DNA from: Silicimonas sp. | Lineage (GTDB): Bacteria; Pseudomonadota; Alphaproteobacteria; Rhodobacterales; Rhodobacteraceae | Direction of reading: 5' to 3' | NCBI GenBank assembly: GCA_022819605.1 | Contig: JAJEGW010000167.1 | Coordinates: forward strand, 1-64,000 | Length of the DNA: 64,000 nt | Shown here: positions 8,273 to 16,660 of the stretch, piece after piece | Layout: each line of letters begins with the position of its first letter | Position numbering within the stretch: position 1 is the first letter of the stretch | Notes under the pieces: model-generated | Database searches by the model: none | Told to the model about the DNA's origin: nothing | Seen by the model: the letters and a program-made list of their open reading frames with translations, nothing else | Made by a program: the position numbers and the translations under genes

Positions 8273-9640
8273 TTACGCCCTTTCCATTTCGGGCAGCCAG
8301 CCCCGGGTTTTTCCCGGGTTCATCAAGCCGTGGGGATCGGCTTCCTTCTTGAATTCGATCTGGGCTGTGTCGATTTCCTTCATGCCTCCGTCTTCGATCG
8401 TGATCGCGTGCGGATCGAATATCGTGCAGCCGTCAATCTCTTCCATTTCGCGAATGATCTCGTAGATGCGGTTCCGTCCACGCCAGTTCACAAGCGGCAA
8501 CGCAAAGACCTGGACCTCGCCGTCCATGCGCGCCATTTCGTGATGGAAGAGGACCTCGTCGCCATAGCGCTCCTTCTGGCGCACGACGAGATCGGCATTG
8601 AATGGGCGCGGATAGGCCACCTGCAAATAGGACCAGATGTCCGGTTCGAGCTTGAGCGCCTGCAGCGTGGTGTGGTTCCAGCCGCATTCCCAGGCCGGAG
8701 GCAGGTTGGCCGCCTCCATCCCGTGCAGGGACTTTGCAAGGCTGACGGAGCCGCGAAGGTCTTCCACGCGAGCCTGGAATTCCGGCATTGCATCCGGTGC
8801 CATCATCGCAAAGACCGCGTCCCTCTCAGCGGAAAAATGGTCGGTGAGCCGGCGATAGAAGCGGGCGAACCCGCGTTCGACGACCGTCAGGAGATAGGCG
8901 TCAAGACCCGCGTCCTGGGCCTGAACAGCGAAATCGAGCGCTGTGCGATAGCCGTCGAAGAGCGCGATTGCATGAATCCAGTCGGTAGCCGGTGCAAGTG
9001 CATAATCCATCTCGGTGATGATGCCATTTGTTCCGTAGGCGTGCTGGGCCTTGAGGATGTCACTTCCACGGAGTTCGATAGTTCTGGGATTTTCCTCGAC
9101 GGTAACGATGCGCAGGTAGGTGATGTTCCCGCCATCGCGCAGCATGCCGTGGCGCAGCGAGCCGATGCCGCCCGAGCCCCCGGCCACGAATCCTCCCATC
9201 GTGGCGAACCGCTTGGTCGAGGGAAACATGGTCAGCATCTGTCCGGTCCGGGCCACTTCGTTCTCAACCTGCCCGATACGGGCGCCTGCCTCGCAGATCA
9301 CGCGTCCGTCGGTGATCTCGCGAATGGCCGACAGGCCGGTGATCTCCAAAATCACGCCGCCGTCGATAGGAACGCACTGCCCGTAGTTGCCGGTGCCGCC
9401 GCCCCGGATGGTCAACGGAATTCGGTGCCGTGCAACCGATCCGGCAATTGTCCTGACTTCCTCTTCGGTCCGTGGGCGCACCAGCAACTGGCCAAGGCAG
9501 TGATCGAGCTGCTCCTTAAGGATCGGCGAATACCAGTAGTAGTCACGTGACTTCTTCTGCAGCAGCCCATCGTCGTCATGGCATGGGATGCTCCCGATGT
9601 CGTCTCGGAATGCCGTCAGTTGCTCAGCCGTTGCTCTCAT
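8273..9640 (-). CDS. FAD-binding oxidoreductase, PCMH/GlcD-type
   Basis: A 455-residue flavoenzyme. The N-terminal half has the PCMH-type FAD fold: RTEEEVRTIAGSVARHRIPL, then IRGGGTGNYGQ, then GGFVAGGSGGIGSLRHGM. The C-terminal half resembles the cap domain of GlcD/vanillyl-alcohol-oxidase relatives. Such enzymes oxidise alcohols or hydroxy acids. The ATG at 9640 overlaps the stop of the amidohydrolase gene (ATGA), so translation is probably coupled. Longer upstream frames lie inside the amidohydrolase gene and were not used. The substrate is unknown, but it is likely an intermediate made by the operon's hydrolases. Confidence 0.85.
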   Translation of the reverse strand: MRATAEQLTAFRDDIGSIPCHDDDGLLQKKSRDYYWYSPILKEQLDHCLGQLLVRPRTEEEVRTIAGSVARHRIPLTIRGGGTGNYGQCVPIDGGVILEITGLSAIREITDGRVICEAGARIGQVENEVARTGQMLTMFPSTKRFATMGGFVAGGSGGIGSLRHGMLRDGGNITYLRIVTVEENPRTIELRGSDILKAQHAYGTNGIITEMDYALAPATDWIHAIALFDGYRTALDFAVQAQDAGLDAYLLTVVERGFARFYRRLTDHFSAERDAVFAMMAPDAMPEFQARVEDLRGSVSLAKSLHGMEAANLPPAWECGWNHTTLQALKLEPDIWSYLQVAYPRPFNADLVVRQKERYGDEVLFHHEMARMDGEVQVFALPLVNWRGRNRIYEIIREMEEIDGCTIFDPHAITIEDGGMKEIDTAQIEFKKEADPHGLMNPGKTRGWLPEMERA

Positions 9641-10809
9641 GCTGCCGCCCTGTCGTCTTGCCCAATCTCGCCCGTCCGCACCACCAGTCGTCGGGCATGC
9701 GGGCTGCGCAGCGCCTCGTTCCAATCGTGCCCTTCGATCAGCAGGAAATCCGCCCGCGCACCAACCGCGAGTTCCGGCCGATCCAGCCCCATCGCCTCGG
9801 CGGGTCCGATGGTTATTGCATCCAGCCATCCCGCCGGATCCAACTGCGCCGATACCGACGCCAGCCGCAGAACTTCGATCGCATCGTAGCTGCCGAAGGG
9901 ATAGAACGGGTCGGCGACGTTGTCCGATCCGAACAGGATGGATACCCCGGCGGCACGCATCTCATGCACGGGTGCAAGTCCGCGCATCCGTGGGGTCCGG
10001 TCGCAGGAACTGTCCTGCAACCATAGATTGGCGGTAGGCAGCACAGCCAAAGCGACACCGGCTTCCGCGGCTGCGTCGGCCGTGCGTGCGACTTCCCGTT
10101 CAGGCCGGATCGACAGCGAGCAGGCATGGCCGCAGAGGACTCGACCCGCAAGCCGGTGCCTAGCTGTCAAGGCCACGATGCGGTCAAAGGCATCCGCCTC
10201 CGCCTCCAGTCCCTCATCGACGTGAAAGTCGAGACGCAGGCCATGTCTTGCGGCCAGCGCGAACACCCTTTCCAGCCACTCGTCGATCCGGGAATTTCGA
10301 TACACGAAACACCCCAGAACCTCGCCGTCGCTGGCCACGCGCGCGGCGATGCCCGGCCCGTGATCCGGATCGCCCAGCAGATCGAGCGGTGTCAGCGAGG
10401 CCCGCTGCACACGGACACGGCTGCGCCAATCCTGCGCCATCTCTCCGAGCACGTGCCAAGCGAGCGGCACCTGCGGGGCGGACCAGTCCACGTGGCTGCG
10501 AAGCGCACATATTCCATTGTCGCTGGCCTCCTTCAGCGCCCGACCCATGCGGGAACGCAAATCCTTTTCGCTCCAATTCGCGAGATCCGTTTCCATTGCG
10601 TCAATTGCGCCAAAAAGGCCGGGCTTGGCTGACTTGCAGCGTCCGGCGGTGAAGGTCTTGTCAAGGTGCACATGCGGGTCGACGGGCAGCGGGATGGCGA
10701 CGTGTCGCGCCGGTTCCGGTCGCGGTTCGATCGCGGCGATGCGTCCCCTCTGCAGCCCGAGCGCAACCGTCCGTCCATTCATAAGAACATGGCTGAATTC
10801 AGTGTTCAC
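9637..10809 (-). CDS. amidohydrolase, cytosine deaminase-like
   Basis: A 390-residue metal-dependent hydrolase of the cytosine deaminase branch. The visible ligand set is complete: H46 and H48 (DPHVHLDK), H196 and E199 (DFHVDEG), H228 (LCGHAC) and D296 (FGSDN), in the same order as E. coli CodA. It may deaminate cytosine, isocytosine, creatinine or a related cyclic amidine. The start overlaps the 3' end of the permease gene by 11 bases. The pairing with a creatininase-family enzyme and an NMT1-type importer suggests an N-heterocyclic substrate. Confidence 0.83.
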   Translation of the reverse strand: MNTEFSHVLMNGRTVALGLQRGRIAAIEPRPEPARHVAIPLPVDPHVHLDKTFTAGRCKSAKPGLFGAIDAMETDLANWSEKDLRSRMGRALKEASDNGICALRSHVDWSAPQVPLAWHVLGEMAQDWRSRVRVQRASLTPLDLLGDPDHGPGIAARVASDGEVLGCFVYRNSRIDEWLERVFALAARHGLRLDFHVDEGLEAEADAFDRIVALTARHRLAGRVLCGHACSLSIRPEREVARTADAAAEAGVALAVLPTANLWLQDSSCDRTPRMRGLAPVHEMRAAGVSILFGSDNVADPFYPFGSYDAIEVLRLASVSAQLDPAGWLDAITIGPAEAMGLDRPELAVGARADFLLIEGHDWNEALRSPHARRLVVRTGEIGQDDRAAA

Positions 10810-11671
10810 GACGGATCTCGCTTTCGTGCCAGTGTCCCAGAACCCGGTGCGAGGCCCAGCTGGTCAGGAGAAAGATCACGATGCCCAGCAAGGACACCAG
10901 AAAAAGCGCGGCGAACATCCGTGGGATTTCGCTGCGAAACGAGCTCTCGATGATCCGGCTGGCGAGCCCGGTGTGCTGGCCCGCCGTTCCGGCCACGAAT
11001 TCGGCGACCACCGCGCCGATGAGCGCCAGACCGCCGGCAACGCGGAGCGCGGCCATGAAATAGGGCAAGGCGGACGGGGCCAGAAGGTAGCGCAGCTTCT
11101 GCCACGGCGTTGCGCGGTACATGGTGAAGAGGTCACGCAGGTTGTGATCGGCGGACCGAAGGCCGACCACCGTGCCTGTCAGGATCGGGAAGAAGGCGAC
11201 GATCCAAGCACAGATCAAGAGCGCGGCAAAGGTGCTGTCGACATAGATGAGAATGAGCGGCGCGATGGCTACGACCGGCGTGACCTGAAGTATCACGGCA
11301 AACGGGAAAAGGCTCAGTTCCACCGGTCGAGACAGGGCAAACAGTGCCCCGAGCAGGACGCCGCCGACAATCGCCAGAGCAAGCGAGAGAAAGGTCAGCT
11401 TCACCGTGAACCACGACGATGCCATCAACGATGCGAAGTCCCTCACCAAGGTTTCGGCAATCAGGCTCGGGGCCGGGATCAGGTACTTGGGAATCTCGTG
11501 ATACCGGACCAGGATTTCCCAGAGGCAGATGGCGACGACTAGCAGCGTGACTGGCATGACCCAGCTAAGGATTCTCTCGCGCCTTGCGCGGCGCAGCTGC
11601 CCGATGTTGATCGGGGCACCGGTGTCTTCCTGGACACTGCGGATTCGGTCAGTGGTCGATTTCGTCGACAT
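10799..11671 (-). CDS. ABC transporter permease, SsuC/ThiX type
   Basis: A 290-residue inner-membrane protein with about six hydrophobic segments and the BPD_transp_1 EAA-like loop around GLRSADHNLRDLFTMYRATPWQKLRYLLAPSALPYFMAALR. This is the usual form in SsuC/TauC/ThiX permeases partnered with NMT1-type binding proteins. It overlaps the ATPase gene by 23 bases upstream and the amidohydrolase by 11 bases downstream. It is the only permease in the operon, so a homodimer is expected. Confidence 0.9.
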   Translation of the reverse strand: MSTKSTTDRIRSVQEDTGAPINIGQLRRARRERILSWVMPVTLLVVAICLWEILVRYHEIPKYLIPAPSLIAETLVRDFASLMASSWFTVKLTFLSLALAIVGGVLLGALFALSRPVELSLFPFAVILQVTPVVAIAPLILIYVDSTFAALLICAWIVAFFPILTGTVVGLRSADHNLRDLFTMYRATPWQKLRYLLAPSALPYFMAALRVAGGLALIGAVVAEFVAGTAGQHTGLASRIIESSFRSEIPRMFAALFLVSLLGIVIFLLTSWASHRVLGHWHESEIRREH

Positions 11672-12422
11672 GAAGCGTGCCTTTCAGTGTTTCCGATATG
11701 CGCCGGGTTTCGTCGGTGAATTCGATCGACATGCGATAGTCCTCGCTGCGCGGCCAAGGGGCATCCAGAGGCATGTCTGCCACCAAGCGCCCGGGGCGCG
11801 CCGCCATCACGATGACGCGGGTGGAGAGATAGACGCTCTCGAAGACCGAGTGCGTGACGAAGACCACGGTTAGTCCGTGGTCGTCGGACAATTGCATCAG
11901 GTCGTTGTTGAGCTTGGAGCGGGTCATCTCGTCGAGCGCGGCGAAGGGTTCGTCCATCAAGAGAATTCGTGGCCGGGAGACCAGGGCGCGGGCGATCGAA
12001 ACCCGCATTTTCATGCCCCCTGACAATTGTCGCGGATAGGAGTGCGCAAATCGCGAAAGGCCGACTTCCTTTAACGCTTCGCGCACCCTGGGTTCGCCAT
12101 CGCTGCGCCCGACGCCGGCAAGCCGCAGCGGAAGGTAGACGTTGTCGAAGACCGACGCCCAAGGCTTCAGAGTGGGCTCCTGGAACACGAAGCCGAGATC
12201 GTGTTCGGCATCGCCCTTTGGCGATGAGATCGTGATCTCGCCGGCTGTGAGCGGCAAGATTCCCGCGATCATCTTCAATGCAGTGGACTTTCCGCATCCC
12301 GAGGGCCCGAGGAGGGTGACGAATTCTCCCTCGCGGATGCCCAAGCTAAAGTTGTCGACCGCAAGCACGTCACCGAACTCCTTGGAAACTCGGTCCAACG
12401 TGATGATCGGGTCACCGGTCAT
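11649..12422 (-). CDS. ABC transporter ATP-binding protein, SsuB/ThiZ type
   Basis: A 257-residue ATPase with Walker A GPSGCGKST, Q-loop FVFQEPTLKPWASVFDNV, signature LSGGMKMRVSIARAL and Walker B ILLMDEPFAALDE. The KPW after the Q-loop is typical of ATPases that energise nitrate/sulfonate/pyrimidine importers. Its ATG overlaps the creatininase-family stop (ATGA), linking import directly to catabolism. Confidence 0.92.
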   Translation of the reverse strand: MTGDPIITLDRVSKEFGDVLAVDNFSLGIREGEFVTLLGPSGCGKSTALKMIAGILPLTAGEITISSPKGDAEHDLGFVFQEPTLKPWASVFDNVYLPLRLAGVGRSDGEPRVREALKEVGLSRFAHSYPRQLSGGMKMRVSIARALVSRPRILLMDEPFAALDEMTRSKLNNDLMQLSDDHGLTVVFVTHSVFESVYLSTRVIVMAARPGRLVADMPLDAPWPRSEDYRMSIEFTDETRRISETLKGTLHVDEIDH

Positions 12423-13234
12423 CCGGCGCCATCCGGGTCAGCGGCGGTGTCGAGAAACGACAATGGCAGGCGGTGAACCTCATCCAGCAGCGAAACCAGC
12501 TGCCGTGCAGCGTGTTCAATCACCGTCCGGCCCTTGTCTGCCGTGGCGGCTGCCGCGTTGCCGCAGGCCCCGGCGGCATTCATGTCCTGTGCCATCCAGC
12601 CAAGTTTCCCGGCCGGCGAAAGCCCGACATGGCTGTACGCGCGGTCGATGTCGGCGACGGCGGGACGGAAGTCGCGTGCTTGATCCATCTGAACCAGCTC
12701 GCCATGCAGGTCAAGCATCACGCTGGTCTCCATGTCGCCGGCGTGAATGCCGAAGCGCTGCTCGTCTTCTGGAAACAGCCCGTCGGGCACTCCTTGAGCG
12801 AACCAATTTGCAGCAAGGGTCAGCATCTGGTGCTTGACGCGCAGATCGCGCGCCACAATGTCCATGGGCGCGATCTGGCCGCCATGAGAATTCAGGATCA
12901 CCAGTTTGCGCACGCCTGCAGCAGCGACGGAGTCGCCGATCTCCATCAGCATGGCAATGAACGTCTGAGCGGAAAGGGTCAGCGTGCCGGGCCATGCGCT
13001 GTGCTCGTTGGACTTGCCCACGGGACAGGTCGGGAGAAACAAGGCCGGCAAGTCTTCGGGAATCTGCGGTATGGCAGCGGCGATGATCCCGTCGAGTATC
13101 GCCTGGTCAACTGACAGCGGCAGGTGCGGTCCGTGCTGCTCGGTTGCGCCGATCGGCAGTACCGCAACGAGCCCCTCCCGATCCAGCGCTGCAAAGTCGC
13201 GTGCCGTAAAGTCAGCCCAGAACCGGTGCATCAT
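12419..13234 (-). CDS. creatininase-family amidohydrolase
   Basis: A 271-residue protein of the creatininase fold. Expected metal ligands are visible: E32 and H34 in PIGATEQHGPHLPLSVD, D43 in the same motif, H116 in NSHGGQ and E168 in HAGDMETS. Family members hydrolyse cyclic amides (creatinine) or formamide-type bonds. The start at 13234 is ATGATG, whose first ATG overlaps the stop of the upstream gene. Longer in-frame starts lie inside that gene. The substrate may be creatinine itself or a ring-opening intermediate; the sequence does not decide. Confidence 0.83.
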   Translation of the reverse strand: MMHRFWADFTARDFAALDREGLVAVLPIGATEQHGPHLPLSVDQAILDGIIAAAIPQIPEDLPALFLPTCPVGKSNEHSAWPGTLTLSAQTFIAMLMEIGDSVAAAGVRKLVILNSHGGQIAPMDIVARDLRVKHQMLTLAANWFAQGVPDGLFPEDEQRFGIHAGDMETSVMLDLHGELVQMDQARDFRPAVADIDRAYSHVGLSPAGKLGWMAQDMNAAGACGNAAAATADKGRTVIEHAARQLVSLLDEVHRLPLSFLDTAADPDGAG

Positions 13235-13812
13235 TCCATCCCACCGACAATTCGCAGAGGCCGCTCGAAAGAGGGATACTCGACCAATCTCAAGATCGAG
13301 TGCCGACCAATGCTGAAATGGCGATTGAGAGTCGCGACGCCTCCAGCCTCGCCGAAATGCTCGACCCCGAACCCCACCTTCGGGCATCTGTGCACCAAGC
13401 CGAGCCAGGAGCGCGTGATCGGGCGTTTGTTGATCACGCTCACCGGAGGGCAATTGCGTGACAGTGAATCCAGCAACCCTTCGATTCGCACACCGCCGCA
13501 TCCGCGGAACTTCCGGGGCTGCTCCTGCACTTGGTTACCGGCAAGACATGGCACGACGTCAAGCACCGGTACTGCAAGCGGCTTGACCGCAAGCCCGTCC
13601 TGCGGATGAGACACGTGGCGAGGGAGCGCGGTCAATTTGGACAACATAGAGGCGCAGTAGGCCAGATGCCCGTCGACCTTTGGCACGACGATCACGCGGC
13701 GCAGGTGGCTGGCGTCGTGGATCATCCTGCGTACCAGCCAAAGCAAGCGGTCTTGGATGAGCTTCAACCCTGCTCGAAACGGCACGCCTGAATAGTCCGT
13801 GACCTGTCGCAT
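13231..13812 (-). CDS. unrecognised protein, first gene of the catabolic operon
   Basis: A 193-residue open frame that I do not recognise. Support for its being real: a clear ribosome site (AGGTGG, 7 bases before the ATG at 13812), third codon positions rich in G/C like its neighbours, a promoter-like sequence at 13849-13877, and a stop that overlaps the creatininase start (ATGA). It has no signal peptide or obvious membrane segment. A C-terminal stretch (VGFGVEHFGEAGGVATLNRHF) faintly recalls transketolase C-terminal domains, too weak to assign. In-frame codons upstream of 13812 are AT-rich and overlap the promoter, so the longer start at 13962 is unlikely. Regulator, enzyme or frameshift remnant all remain possible. 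Confidence 0.5.
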   Translation of the reverse strand: MRQVTDYSGVPFRAGLKLIQDRLLWLVRRMIHDASHLRRVIVVPKVDGHLAYCASMLSKLTALPRHVSHPQDGLAVKPLAVPVLDVVPCLAGNQVQEQPRKFRGCGGVRIEGLLDSLSRNCPPVSVINKRPITRSWLGLVHRCPKVGFGVEHFGEAGGVATLNRHFSIGRHSILRLVEYPSFERPLRIVGGME

Positions 13813-13836
13813 CGTGTCGCCACCTGGCCATGAGAT

Positions 13837-13877
13837 CAGTTGATCAAACCAATAAATCGAAGCAACTGGTTTGTCAA
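13837..13877 (-). promoter_or_regulatory. promoter with nested inverted repeats for the catabolic operon
   Basis: On the minus strand TTGACA (13872-13877) is followed by a 17-base spacer and TATTGG (13849-13854), a good -35 and partial -10. Two inverted-repeat pairs are superimposed: CAGTTG (13837-13842) with CAACTG (13863-13868), and CAAACC (13845-13850) with GGTTTG (13868-13873). The repeats cover the -10 and -35, so they could be a repressor operator, perhaps for the TetR protein at 5635-6279. Confidence 0.5.
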
Positions 13878-14622
13878 ACTTGCGATGCTTAAGTGCTTGC
13901 TCGCTGCAGTGAAATTCTGCTTGTCGGCGAATCACATCCAAGCGTGTCTGGAATGTGGCCATCCGGACCGTGGCCGGAACCGTGGTCGCTGGCCAGGCGG
14001 CGCAGAGAACAAGGAGAGAGGAAACTAAAAGAGAGACGGAAATTCAAATGAATGAGAGGCGTCACTGCGAAGGTCCGTAATGATTGTGCCCGGCCTCGAC
14101 GCACGGGGTTTCGGGACATTGCGGCGGTCTTCGCATTTTCCTGCCGGGCCCGTGAATGCCTTTCCGTTCAGCGCCTTCACGTTTCTGGTGGCGATACCGG
14201 ATCCAGTCGGCCAGGCCCTCGAGGTCGCCACCTCAGCCTGGTCTGCGATTGGCCAGATGCGTGACGTTGGCGATGCCAGCAGCATAGCCAGTGACGGAGC
14301 AAGCAAAGTGGACATCGCTGATGCGATGGAAGTGTTCCTTGAAGCCCGCTTCGACGGTACGGCTGAAATGGGTCGAACGCAGCGGCGGAGATCGAGATCG
14401 GGATTTCGTCAGGCCCGCTTGCCGAAGTGACTCGACGCTCCCGGCCAAGAATGGCCGTTTCACGAACTCGCAATGCCGCGCCGCGGTCGAGATGCATCGC
14501 TCGCCATCGTAAACCATCCGGCGAGCGTGCCTGTCTGGCGAATTCTCAATTTGCGGGCTTGATCAGGGATCGCACCGCCACGAGATACGCAACTGGCAGC
14601 GGAGGCAACGGAGAAGGTGCAA
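13878..14622. other. 745-base gap without a supported gene
   Basis: Several overlapping frames of 70-116 codons exist on both strands, but none has good codon usage, a ribosome site or family motifs. The GGAGAAGG at 14610-14617 belongs to the sodium channel gene. The stretch may be decayed coding DNA; its identity is not readable by eye. Confidence 0.4.
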
Positions 14623-15408
14623 ATGACGGGTGTACAGGAGCAGCTGGCAGCATGGCTCGAACGGCCGACCGTCCAGCGTGCGGTGATCGGCGTGATCATC
14701 TTCAATGCAGTTCTTCTGGGCATGGAGACGTCCGAACAGATCATGACGCGTGCAGGATCTCTCGTCATCCTGCTGGACAGGATCTGCCTGGGCATCTTTG
14801 CGGCCGAGATCTTGGCGAAGCTCTTTGCGTTCCGTGGCAGGTTCTTCGGTGACGGGTGGAACTTAGCGGATTTCATCATTGTGGCCGTTTCGCTCGTGCC
14901 CGGGGCGAACACGCTTTCGGTCTTGCGTGCACTCCGGATCTTGCGGGCATTGCGCCTGGTGTCCACGGTTCCGAGCCTGCGTCGAGTCATGGAGGGATTG
15001 ATCGGGGCATTGCCCGGCATGGCGTCGGTTCTCGGACTGACAGGACTGATTTTCTATATTGGCTCCGTCATCACCACGAAACTCTTTGGCGGCGACTTTC
15101 CGGAGTGGTTCGGCACGCTCGGCCGGTCAGCATATTCTCTCTTTCAGATAATGACGCTCGAAAGCTGGTCCATGGGCATCGTCCGCGTTGTCATGGCAGA
15201 CTATCCCTACGCTTGGGCCTTTTTCGTGCCTTTCATCATAGTCACGACGTTTGCCGTCATGAACCTTGTCGTCGGGCTCATCGTCAACGCGATGCAGCAG
15301 TCGCACCACGAAGAGCAGTCCGGAGCCACCGACATCTATCGCGATGAGGTTCTTCGACGTCTCGCCGCCATAGAAGGCCGATTGGCGGACTTGAACAAGC
15401 GAGAATGA
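14623..15408 (+). CDS. bacterial voltage-gated sodium channel (NaChBac/NavAb type)
   Basis: A 261-residue ion channel subunit with six membrane segments. The S4 voltage sensor carries four arginines at three-residue spacing (R102, R105, R108, R111). The pore selectivity filter is TLESWSM at 178-184, the sodium-selective signature of NavAb-type channels. A short charged C-terminus (DIYRDEVLRRLAAIEGRLADLNKRE) is probably the coiled-coil tetramer bundle. The ATG at 14623 is placed by GGAGAAGG five bases upstream; a GTG at 14617 would add two residues. The gene stands alone, and the 222 bases after it hold no recognised gene. It opens to Na+ on depolarisation and may serve motility or ion homeostasis. 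Confidence 0.92.
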   Translation: MTGVQEQLAAWLERPTVQRAVIGVIIFNAVLLGMETSEQIMTRAGSLVILLDRICLGIFAAEILAKLFAFRGRFFGDGWNLADFIIVAVSLVPGANTLSVLRALRILRALRLVSTVPSLRRVMEGLIGALPGMASVLGLTGLIFYIGSVITTKLFGGDFPEWFGTLGRSAYSLFQIMTLESWSMGIVRVVMADYPYAWAFFVPFIIVTTFAVMNLVVGLIVNAMQQSHHEEQSGATDIYRDEVLRRLAAIEGRLADLNKRE

Positions 15409-15630
15409 TCGCCTTGATTGTTGCGGAAATTGCGCGCTGGCCAGGTACCGCACTGCGTGACTGCGGAGTCGCGCGCCCGCCATCAATGTGCGGGCATTGC
15501 TTGGCGGGATCATGAAGCCACGCGCATGCACCTTGCGCCGGTTCGGCCAGAGAGATTGGTGCAGTAACATGGCTTCCCGCACAGGATAGGGCCGCTGGCC
15601 TCAGCCGCCTCTCCGTTACTCTACGCCAAT

Positions 15631-16446
15631 TCAGGCGGTTCCGCCGATCGATTTTGTCAGATCCGCGGCCGTGCGTCGGATCGTTGCGCTGAAATCAGCG
15701 ACCTTCCGATCGTCAAAGCGCACGGACGGGCCCGAGACGGAAATCGCGGCAACCGCCTTGCCCTGCGTCCCGAACACGGGCGCGGCCACGCAGCGCATGC
15801 CCGCATAGTGCTCCTCGTCATCGTAGGACCAGCCCTGCTTTCGGATGAGTTCGAGTTCGGCGAACAGACGGTCAGGTCTAGTGATTGTATTTGCCGTGAA
15901 ATCCGGCAGGCCCTTCTTCTGCAGCAGGGATTCGACTTCCTCCTGCGTGAATTGCGCGAGCAGCGCCTTTCCTACGGCCGATGCATGCATCCGTGATCTC
16001 GTCCCCAGACGGAAGAAGGCCCGGATGGGATTGGAGGCCTCGACCTGGCTGACGAAAATGACATCGCCGTCGTCGGCGATCGCAAGGTTCGCGGTCTCGC
16101 CGGTCTCGGCCACGAGGCCGTGCATCATCGGCTGGGCCGCATCGACGACATTCATGCGGTTCAGGAAGCCAGAACCGATCCGGAATGCTTCGACACCGAT
16201 CATCCAGTCCTGCGTGCTCTCGTCGTAGTCGGCGTAACGATGGCTCTGCAGGGTCATCATCAACCGGTGCGCAGTGGAAGGGGGCATGCCTGCGCGCATC
16301 GCGACCTCGGAGAGCGACGTGCGGTGCTCTCGTGCCAGAATGGACAGAATGTGCAGACCCCGCTCCAGCGCCAGAACGGTAGAGCCTTCCTTCTCGGAAG
16401 GACCTTTCCTCGGTCGTCCACGCGGCCTCCTTGTGACCTCTTCCAC
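15631..16446 (-). CDS. bhcR: IclR-family regulator of the beta-hydroxyaspartate cycle
   Basis: A 271-residue IclR-type protein: an N-terminal basic tail (RRPRGRPRKG), a winged helix-turn-helix (about residues 25-85, SLSEVAMRAGMPPSTAHRLMMTLQSH) and a C-terminal effector domain (about 100-270, with RMHASAVGKALLAQF). It is divergent from bhcABCD, as in the described Paracoccus cluster where the IclR regulator BhcR responds to glyoxylate. The start is GTG at 16446, placed by AGGAGA seven bases upstream. Longer frames run into the AT-rich promoter region. Identity rests on family plus position. Confidence 0.88.
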   Translation of the reverse strand: MEEVTRRPRGRPRKGPSEKEGSTVLALERGLHILSILAREHRTSLSEVAMRAGMPPSTAHRLMMTLQSHRYADYDESTQDWMIGVEAFRIGSGFLNRMNVVDAAQPMMHGLVAETGETANLAIADDGDVIFVSQVEASNPIRAFFRLGTRSRMHASAVGKALLAQFTQEEVESLLQKKGLPDFTANTITRPDRLFAELELIRKQGWSYDDEEHYAGMRCVAAPVFGTQGKAVAAISVSGPSVRFDDRKVADFSATIRRTAADLTKSIGGTA

Positions 16447-16660
16447 AGCGAATTCTCCTGTCCGCCGGCTACCCACACCACCTTCATAGCGATTTTTTGC
16501 GAATCTTTCCAGAAATTTATTGATATCTAAGTTATTTGCTACAACTAATTGTTTTAGAATAATAAAAAATATATTTACAAAAATGAAAAAATATTCCATA
16601 AAAAATGTATCGCCGAGCGAACCAAACCCTGATGCGCTCGAACTCAGCGGAGAACGGCAC
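16447..16660. promoter_or_regulatory. divergent bhcR-bhcA control region with candidate operator
   Basis: This 214-base region is strongly AT-rich in its middle (about 16,500-16,610), unlike the flanking genes. An imperfect 17-base palindrome, ATGAAAAAATATTCCAT at 16583-16599, matches its reverse complement at six of eight base pairs, a plausible IclR-type operator. It lies 62 bases before the bhcA start. Promoter boxes could not be fixed because many TATA-like words occur. Confidence 0.5.

Noticed and set aside
8159-9550. Long plus-strand frame
   Set aside because: It is a shadow of the FAD-linked oxidase gene; the minus-strand product has complete PCMH motifs.
13231-13812. Transketolase-like identity for the first catabolic gene
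   Set aside because: Only a short C-terminal stretch recalls transketolase; thiamine-diphosphate motifs are absent and the protein is far too short.
14025-14517. Several 70-106 codon frames on both strands before the sodium channel
   Set aside because: They overlap one another, lack ribosome sites and have no family features; none could be chosen.
15409-15630. Terminator between the sodium channel and bhcR
   Set aside because: GCCCGC/GCGGGC near 15,480 can pair, but the stem is short, the loop long and there is no T-run.
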